This document shows positions 56,261 through 64,000 of a stretch of DNA of 64,000 nucleotides, piece after piece (position 1 is the first letter of the stretch; every line of letters begins with the position of its first letter). Source of the DNA: Pocillopora verrucosa (Eukaryota; Cnidaria; Anthozoa; Scleractinia; Pocilloporidae); the NCBI RefSeq assembly GCF_036669915.1, contig NC_089314.1, forward strand, positions 28,157,843 to 28,221,842, in the 5' to 3' direction. A program made the translations under genes and the position numbers. The notes below the pieces were generated by a model. That model was not told where the DNA came from and did not search any database. It was given only the letters and a program-made list of their open reading frames with translations.

Positions 56261-59200
56261 TCAGGCATTTGCCAAGTCATTGAAAAAGGAGGAAACAGTA
56301 ACAAGAGTCTGCCCACGCCCAATTTCAAGCAATGCTTGCTCTAAAAAAGTCAAAATTGCCTTTGACTGATTGTAGGAGACATTAAAAACATAAAATGAGC
56401 CAAGTAACCCAATGACAGCATCAATAATTTTTTCTTGTGGGAGCTGACAAATAATACTCCCCTCTGTGACTATATACAGGAGATCAATGTCATAAATATC
56501 TCCAACAATAACAATTTGTGGCTGGATGTAATCTATAACTGCTGAATCAACATCAGCTTCTCTCTGCAATAAAAACAAATTTTACAACCATATTAAAAAC
56601 AAGCCAAAGTGCAAAGGAGCATCAAAATTACTGGCTAGTCTGCTGGGTTCAGTTGGTCACTTTACCCTCATTTAATTTTACTCAAATGATATATATGTGG
56701 GATGTTTTTCTAAAACTATAAGCCAAAACATTAAAAAAGGAAGTGGAAATTTAGCTCAATGCTTTTAATTTGTCTTCCCTTCAAGCCTTGAAAAATACTA
56801 CACGACTCCCAAAGTATCTGCGCATATCACAAATGTACATGTGGGGTGTTCAACCCCCAGGAAAAAGACATCAACTATTCCATGTGCAGTATTTATCTTA
56901 TGGTTTGACTACAGCAAAATTTTTTTTAAAAAAAATTGCTAAATCACAATAATGGAAAAAAAGAAGGAAAATAAATACAACCCCAAAGTACTTGAAGCTT
57001 AGTATCTGGACTTCATAGCAAATGGGCTCAGTAATTTTAGCTGTTCTGTAGTATTTTTGTACCTAAGTAGCAGTTTTTATAAACTCCTACCTCCAAAATG
57101 GTCACAACTTCTTCTTGAAGTCCCCTTTTCTTTCCACTCCGCTGGCGCAGAACTTTGTTGATGACCAGCAGGGATGTCCTACTTTTAATTTCTGTAATTT
57201 AAATACAGAACAATTTGTTTTTTGTGAAAGTGGGAGACATTAACCCCTATATAACAGCATACTTTCCAATCTAGCAGTCTTGATAAACTCTCCTTAAAGC
57301 CAGGGCTTATACAAGTTGTAAAATCAAAGGTGACTTCTAATCAGGTGTCTGTGACAGCAGCAGAATGTTTTACACAAGTTAAGGTATAATACTTCTTTGT
57401 AAATGATTGAAAACCTCATTTTTACCTTCTCTGTTGCATCCCTCTTCACTAAGGGCAGCTTCCATTCCATCCATTACCTCATTGACCACCTTATCTTTGC
57501 TAGCAGCAGCATATTTTAGGATATGCTGCTGCCACATAAGGTATTTTTCCCGCAATTTGGTTGGGATGTTATCATCATTGAATATTCTACACAGCTCAGC
57601 TTTTAACTGCATTGAAAGGTAAGGCAGAAAACATAACATGTAAGTCGTCTTACTTGTCCGATGAATCTACTCTAGAGGTATTCATAACCACATGTGTACT
57701 GAGAATCCAGAGAGAGAAATGCTGTTCTTAAGGACTGTTCATGCCCTTAATAGGAACACAAATATATTGGTAAGGAACTTGCCTTTCATACACACAAAAT
57801 CCCTCTTCCCCCATTAAGAAAAAAATTAGTACAATTGGGAAGCATATCATTTAAAAGTATTGGACTGCAATCTCTGACAGGTACCCTAGTATCAGCCAAA
57901 AGTTGGCCAAAAAACAAACAAACAAACCTGTAACTGGTTTAGATTTCTGACAGATACAAGCAATTTACAGCTAATACTTACATGGATGAAGTATTTCAGA
58001 GATGGGTACTCCATCAACACAGCCTTCACCAATTTAGGGGCAGTTATGATTTCATGGCGGCGGAGGGGGAATGTTTTATCCATGAAATCCTTATGAGCTT
58101 TGTGCTTTCGGTGGTTTCTCCTGACTTCATTGCGATTTTCCTCAGCAAAGGCTTTTAAAGTTGCCAGAGTCTCACCTGCAGGTAAGTCTGGCTGCTGTGC
58201 CCAAATACTGAAATCTTTTTTTTGCCTTTTGGCCTTAGAGGGACCAGCTTCAGCAGGATTGGCTGGATGTTTAGGTTTTTGGATTTTTTTCATCCTGTTG
58301 AAAATCTTGACCTCCAAATAGCCCTGGAAAAGGGTCAGGACATTGCATAAATTAATGCCTAATTTTTTTGCACATTTGTTAGTAAACTTTACTCAACTAA
58401 TGATATTACTTTCAATGTGTGGAGTTCACATCATCTAAAGTTTTTCAGTTGGCACTTTATTCTGCCCCTTTCCCACTCTGTGCCTCCTGGCTGAACACTA
58501 CACATCTAATTCTATGGTAGATATGTGTTATAATTATTGGTAACAGCCAATCACACTTAAGAACTTAAAAGATCAGAGTGATTACTCTGCACCTTCTAAG
58601 TTTAAGCCAAGAAATTCAGCACAAAAATTTCTATTTTTACCATAAGTAGAAGAAGCAAACTGATAGATTTTTAAAATTTACTAACCCATTCAGTGTCTGA
58701 GTCAACTAGTTTCTTGCCAGCCATACATGGATACTCTTCAACAATTTTTTTAGCTATCCATTGCCTCTCAGAGCACTTTGGGTGGCTGGTGAAGTGGTTG
58801 ATGCTTGTACAAACATCCCGGACCAATTCACTTTTCTGGTTTGCACTGAGGTATCCCTCCTGGATACCTAACTCTACTGAGGCAGAGAACTGTAAAAAAA
58901 GTAAACAAATGAACAAATTTATTTGTCGTTGGAGAACAGTAATTTTTGTGACTAAAAAGTTTCCATAAATGTAAACAAACTGTGCATAAAAGAGAAAAAA
59001 CATAATCATACCTCGATGATATCAATAATTTACTTTCACCAAACTATGTACTTATCGAGAAAGGAAATCATACTCCTAGGCACTTCAGTTTTCATGAATT
59101 AACAAGGATTGCTTAAAAAAACTAAATAAAAAAAAAACGGAAAAGTTTCTTACTCTCGATGGAAGCTGGAACTTTGATAGCCATCCAAGAGGAAGCTATA

Positions 59201-60307
59201 GGTAGAAATATTTTTTGAATAAATTAGACTGTCTGATAACATGTTATCAATTAAGTAATTTTTAATTTACCGAATTCACACATTAGGTTTACTTTGTTTT
59301 ATGCATAGTGGACGTAAATACATATCTAGTATATTTCAATAAAAATTAGCAGATCTCACCGTTTTTGACGGCTGTTTTCCCCGACATTTCTCTTCTTTAA
59401 CGGACCAACTGGCACCTTGTGTTTTTTCCTTTGGGGTAAAATAGGAAGAAAGGAATTGATAATGTACTCTTCACTATCCAGCCATCTTCACCATCTTACC
59501 CCATAAGAACTTACTTTAGCAATGCCCAGTTCTATCGCCTCGTCCATGATACAAAAATCCTTGGGAGATTTTCCCTTTTCATTGGGTGTCGATGTTAGTT
59601 CTAAATTTTCATCATCGCTGGTGTTTTGTGAATCGTCAGTCGACGTGTAAAACGAATTGCTCGTAGAACTTGATTCTGCACACTGAAGGAGAAAGAGCAA
59701 AAAATTCAGCTTAATTGGAGACAAACTAAGATATGGACATAAAAATAACAATTAATTTTTTTAAGGACAAGTTTAAGAATTCGGAGTGAGGAATCCTAAA
59801 ATCAGAGAGTCTTGAAAGAAGTCAAGTTCATCTTGTGCAAATGCAGTATCCGTTTTGAATTGTAACCGTCTCTATCTCTCGGCGCCAAAATGAGAACACA
59901 TGACTTTAGTTGTGAAACCGCTGAGAGTCAGGGGAATCACGCATGCGTCAAATTCTTTGGCGGGAAAATTAATTATCTTACCGACGAAGAACTCGCACCA
60001 TCTCTAGGTTCAGCGTTCATCAAGATCAATTTCTTGAATTTTAGTCGCTCTTTTACTAAGGGAAAGTAGTGCCTCAGTTCTTCTACATATTGGACAATGC
60101 CGAGGAGATCTTCACCGTCCAAACCGTCCTTTTCTGCAAGATAAGATACGAACAAAGATCAGTGAAGGAGTCAAGTTTGTGTACATAAAATTGCAATAAA
60201 ATGTGTTGTTAAGCAAATTTCTTTCGCTTACCTATCCTCTCTAAAGTCTCTGGAGAAAATCCATGCGACTGGAGCCAAGAAACAACCTCCTCACCACTGT
60301 AGTTCAT
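56261..60307 (-). CDS. SAM-domain protein, SAMD3-like, complete
   Basis: Ten exons close in frame to 545 aa: 60232-60307, 59982-60133, 59515-59682, 59360-59428, 59154-59195, 58686-58889, 57982-58323, 57426-57606, 57091-57191 and 56261-56563. The N-terminus is a SAM domain, residues 1 to about 65 (VVSWLQSHGFSPETLERI ... GLDGEDLLGIV). A serine/threonine- and acid-rich linker follows. The middle (GYLSANQKSELVRDVC, QWIAKKIVEEYPCM) resembles the region of SAMD3 that follows its SAM domain. A basic segment, MKKIQKPKHPANPAEAG, may direct it to the nucleus. The C-terminal block (IVIVGDIYDIDLLYIVTEG, VFNVSYNQSKAILTFLEQ) recurs in uncharacterised animal proteins of this type. Biochemical function is unknown. 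It is divergent from, and 259 bp away from, the zinc-finger gene. Such proteins form lineage-specific expansions, which fits either a mobile or a fast-duplicating origin. Confidence 0.85.
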
Positions 60308-60566
60308 TATTGAGTCCGACGCACGAGGTCTAGCTAGGTTCGTTCGACTAATGAGATACGAAGAAGGAGCTGCAGAGAAGCACCAGCAAAAGAAGGACGA
60401 ATTTTGGAGGGAAATCGCTTTTATAACAAAATTTTAATCATTAAAAAGTTCACAGTTTTAAGTTGAGTAAACCAATCGTTAGCTGCGGTTTCGTTCGAGT
60501 TAAAGATCTACCAGTTTACCCCTCAACATTCCCGAATCCCTACGTCCTTGTGGCGTTTAAGTTGTG
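60308..60566. promoter_or_regulatory. Putative bidirectional promoter of the SAM / zinc-finger pair
   Basis: Only 259 bp separate the two divergent start codons and no TATA box is clear on either side. Shared transcriptional control is inferred from spacing. Confidence 0.55.
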
Positions 60567-63500
60567 ATGGGTATTCCGTGTAACATGTGCAATGCTGTCC
60601 TTGACAATTTTGGACTAGTTATCAGCCATTTCAGGCGGGTACATAGAGAAGATCCTAATTTCTTTGTTACATGTGGCATTAATGGATGTGGAAGAACTTA
60701 CAAGAAATTTTATGGGTACAGAAGTCACGTACACAGAGTGCACAGAGGATTTCTACGAGTTGCACGTGACGTTAAACAACCTCAGGATTTAGTGCAAGAT
60801 ATTGAGCCTGAAGAGCAAGCTGGTGATTTGCTTATTGATGAAGCACTTTTTGAAGAAGACAAAGACGATATCCAAAATGAACAGTTAAGAAACACGAGTG
60901 CAGCATATCTTTTGCGAATCAAGGAAACACACAATCTCTCACAAAAAGCTTTGGATGACATTGTACAGAGTACCAGTTCTCTTGTCTCTACTGCTGTTAA
61001 GTCAGTATGTATAAATATTGCCAATAAGCTTTTGAATATGGAGGAAGAGGAAAATCATGTGATACAAAACATAACATGGCAAACTTTATTTGAGGAAAAT
61101 TCTGAGAAGGCAAGCCCATTTCAAAACCTTGAAACAGAAAATAGACAAAAACGAGCATTTAAAGAAATCTTTGGTCTTGTTGTAAGTATAAGAAATTAAG
61201 TATATTGTACAATTTAGGATTTCCTTGTTAATAGTAAGGGAGTAAATCACTATTTTAATGAAAAGAAAAGCACCTTAACATACAGCTGTTAAAGACACCA
61301 AATTCTGCTTACAATGTTCAAACATGCCTAAACAATTTATAGTTGTAATACCAGAGACAGAAATGTGCAGTCTTTTCTCTTGTTTTATACCAGCTAGGGC
61401 TATGCTTGAACCAGCTAGCTAGGCTAACTTAGATGTCTCTGTACCAGTATGATATTTTGTTGGAATGTAATAAATCAACATGCATTATGTAATGTCCCCT
61501 GAACAGGAACCTGTGAAACGTGTGCTTGGAAACTTCCATGGTCATCGACAGAAAGGTCCAAAAAGAAGAAGGGTTCAACTAAATGATGAAGTCATTGAGA
61601 TCCCTCTTCTTGAAAGTTTAGAGCAGTGGTTGAACAACCCCTCAATTTTGAAACAGGTAAACAGAAATTATGGTGAAGTCAATCTACACTTTACCATACT
61701 TGTTTTATCATAGGGGAACTTAGTTTTATGTGGACCAGTTCTTTAACTTGTGGGAATTTGCCTAGCTGGTAATTTTCCATTACTTTGCCCAGTGGTATTC
61801 TTAAATTTTGATAAAGGTGGAATGTTAAATGTGGTGATTTATTTGTAAATTCTTACGAATTGTTTCTGAACAGGTGGAAAACTCACATCAACGACATGAT
61901 GAGATGATTGCTGATTATTGTGATGGTCAGGTTTACCGCCAGCACCCTCTTTTCTCTAGGGACCCACATGCTTTACAGATTATATTGTATTATGATGATG
62001 TTGAAGTTGTGAATCCACTGGGCAGCAAAACCTCAAAACATAAAGTTGGTAATGAGATATTTTTATTTCACTATACTGTCACAAGTCATGAGACATTCAT
62101 ACATGTACCTCAGAGAGTAAGGAAAGGCATTTAGGTGTAGTTGTTTCACAATTAAGATTCAACCAGTTCAGATACTTATTTGATGTCATAATCAATTAAC
62201 CTTTGTAAGCATACTAAATGTTGCATACTATTTTAGGCGTTTTTTACTATACTCTTGGGAATATTGACCCTAAGCACCGATCCCAGCTAAAGGCAATGCA
62301 GCTTCTGGCAATTGCAAAGAGAACTGTGATCAAGAAGTATGGATGCAATGAAATTCTTCAAACATTCATGACAGAGCTCAATCAGTTAGAGCAGGTGAGA
62401 GTTAAATAATGACCACAGTGTGCAGTACATTCAATATCTGTTGTAGAGTAAACTGAAAGTATAGAAATGCAACAGACTTTAAAAATGTTGTACCAGTCTT
62501 ATTTGTATTGTATATATTGGACAGATCAGGGCTTGACTATCAACATTCTTTTTTTTTATTTGATCTATATTTATTTCCTAAGGATGGAGGATACCAGTTT
62601 ATCATAAATGGGGAAAGAAAGTCTTTGAGAGGAACCATCAGCTTTGTTTCTGGTGATAATTTGGCATCCCAGGAGATTGGAGGCTTTAAAATTGGAAGCT
62701 GTTCTGCACTGAAGTGCAGAGTTTGCATGGGAGATGCAAATGATGTGGCTTCAAAGGTAATATAATAAAATAAAAGATGAACTATTTTTCCACTGACAAT
62801 ATAATAAGTTTTGTCAATCTACATGCAGCTGTCTAAATCTCTTCCCATTCACTTTGCACTCTGCTGCCTACTCATAAGTTTTTTTCTAGGCTTTTGCTCA
62901 TTGTGATAACTTTTGGCTTAACTTTCCCAGCAGCCATGTGAGAACCATTCTATGTGGAACCAAAGATACTCCCCTCTATTAATGATTAAACCACCTGATC
63001 CTGTGACTTACCATGAAAAAACTGTGTTGTAAATCGTGTCTTATAGAGTTTGTAATTGAAGAGTGGTGTTGAAATCCAATAACTTTCTCATTATTCCCCA
63101 CAGTTTGTGGAAGACGATTTCCAATTACGCACCAAAGCAATGTATGATCAGCAGTGCACAGCCATTGAAAATTCAGCCATTGACATTTCTTCACAGTTTG
63201 GAATAAATCTGAGATCAGCCCTGAACCAGTCACGATACTTCCATGTCATAGAAGGTCTTCCGGGTGATGCAATGCATGATGTCCTTGAGGGGCTTCTTCA
63301 ATATGAAGTCAAAGAACTCCTCAAATATGCTATATATGAGCAGCAGTTTTTCACTTTGGAAAATTTAAATTGTTGGATTAAAAATTTTGATTATGGTTAT
63401 CCAGATGTTTCCAACAAACCATGTGTTATATCAAGTGCCACCCTAAATTCCAACACTAATTCTCTCAAACAAAAAGGTAAAATTGCATTATTAGTAGCTT

Positions 63501-64000
63501 CATTCGTACAACATGCTTTATCCAGAGATACAGTCTTAGCTTTGAAATCATTGCTTGTAACTCTGACACAAGATACATTCGTCATCATTGCATTGTCACC
63601 CTAGTGTACACTGTTAGTATTAATTTTGTACACAAAAGGCTGTCTTTTTGTCCATTTTTATTGTTATGGTAATATTTGAACTGCAAGTTACAGTAATTCA
63701 AAATTTTCCAAACATTTGCCATGTGTTTAACATCATGATCCTACCATTCTGGTATATTTTTTAAAAGTAGTGGAATATTTTGGTAAATGATCAATGGCAC
63801 CGATACATATATATATTTTATTTATTTCACTCATGAAATTGATAAAACTGTGTTTTGGTAGCTCTGTTGATCATAATGTGATTTTAGCTTCACAGATGTG
63901 GTGCCTTGGCCGTTTCCTTCCATTGATGATGGGCAGCCATATCCCTCGTGATGATGAGAAGTGGGGTCTCTTCTTAAATCTTTTGGAAATAGTGGACATT
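60567..64000 (+). CDS. Two-zinc-finger protein of a presumed transposon-related family, 3' end cut by window
   Basis: Seven exons, all in frame: 60567-61181, 61507-61656, 61874-62048, 62237-62394, 62583-62756, 63104-63476 and 63888-64000 (continuing). At least 585 aa. The N-terminus has two C2H2 fingers: CNMC-x12-H-x4-H at residues about 5-26, and C-x4-C-x12-H-x4-H after it (CGINGCGRTYKKFYGYRSH). Then follow an acidic linker, a basic HRQKGPKRRR stretch, and a large domain. Its blocks are DYCDGQVYRQHPLF, LYYDDVEVVNPLGSK, FYYTLGNIDPKHRS, LKCRVCMGD, RYFHVIEGLPGDAMHDVLEG and SQMWCLGRFLPLMMGS. This order is shared with uncharacterised multi-copy proteins of fish, molluscs and cnidarians. The aspartates in YYDD and GDAMHD could be catalytic if it is RNase H-like, but that is a guess. 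No stop or frameshift is present. The upstream GTG at 60564 is in frame but the ATG is preferred. Confidence 0.8.

Overview
This is animal nuclear DNA: AT-rich, with many short exons, GT-AG introns and dense small interspersed repeats. The repeat types (a tRNA-derived SINE with a 'GGTTCGATTCC'-like B box, palindromic MITEs, 'GGTGGCCAATTTAC' repeats) and the gene content point to an anthozoan cnidarian, most likely a stony coral. The organism is an inference; no marker gene settles it.

Region by region. (1) 1-284, minus: the 5' end of an unidentified gene that runs off the left edge. (2) 1487-5930, minus: a complete CENP-N gene (8 exons, 330 aa), head to head with (3) 6265-17778, plus: a complete UBA2/SAE2 gene, the catalytic subunit of the SUMO E1 (19 exons, 632 aa). 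The 334 bp between them is probably a shared promoter. (4) 20197-28821, plus: TRPC4AP/TRUSS, a CUL4-DDB1 substrate receptor (27 exons, 746 aa), with a TATA box. (5) 31460-42104, minus: a tandem cluster of three CTHRC1-like secreted collagen-repeat genes. Copy A is intact. Copy B has two single-base frameshifts. Copy C has a frame break in the collagen repeat and an in-frame stop near its end. (6) 47654-48170, minus: a possible small secreted protein. Upstream of it (48320-53710) lies a roughly 1.85-kb tandem array, two units of which carry a TATA box and a first-exon-like segment ending in a splice donor. (7) 54152-55381, minus: a decayed gene of a presumed transposon family. (8) 56261-60307, minus: an intact SAM-domain (SAMD3-like) gene of 545 aa, head to head with (9) 60567-64000+, plus: an intact two-zinc-finger gene of a presumed transposon-related family, cut by the right edge.

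The single-copy genes CENPN, UBA2 and TRPC4AP are conserved housekeeping genes. All three reading frames close across every splice junction, which is strong evidence for the models. Introns and intergenic DNA hold at least five families of short repeats, several with copies in more than one gene.

The two most unusual parts are the divergent SAM / zinc-finger pair, which could be a two-gene mobile element or its domesticated descendant, and the duplicated promoter array ahead of the small secreted gene. Both readings are inferences. No similarity search was possible; family names rest on recognising conserved sequence blocks.
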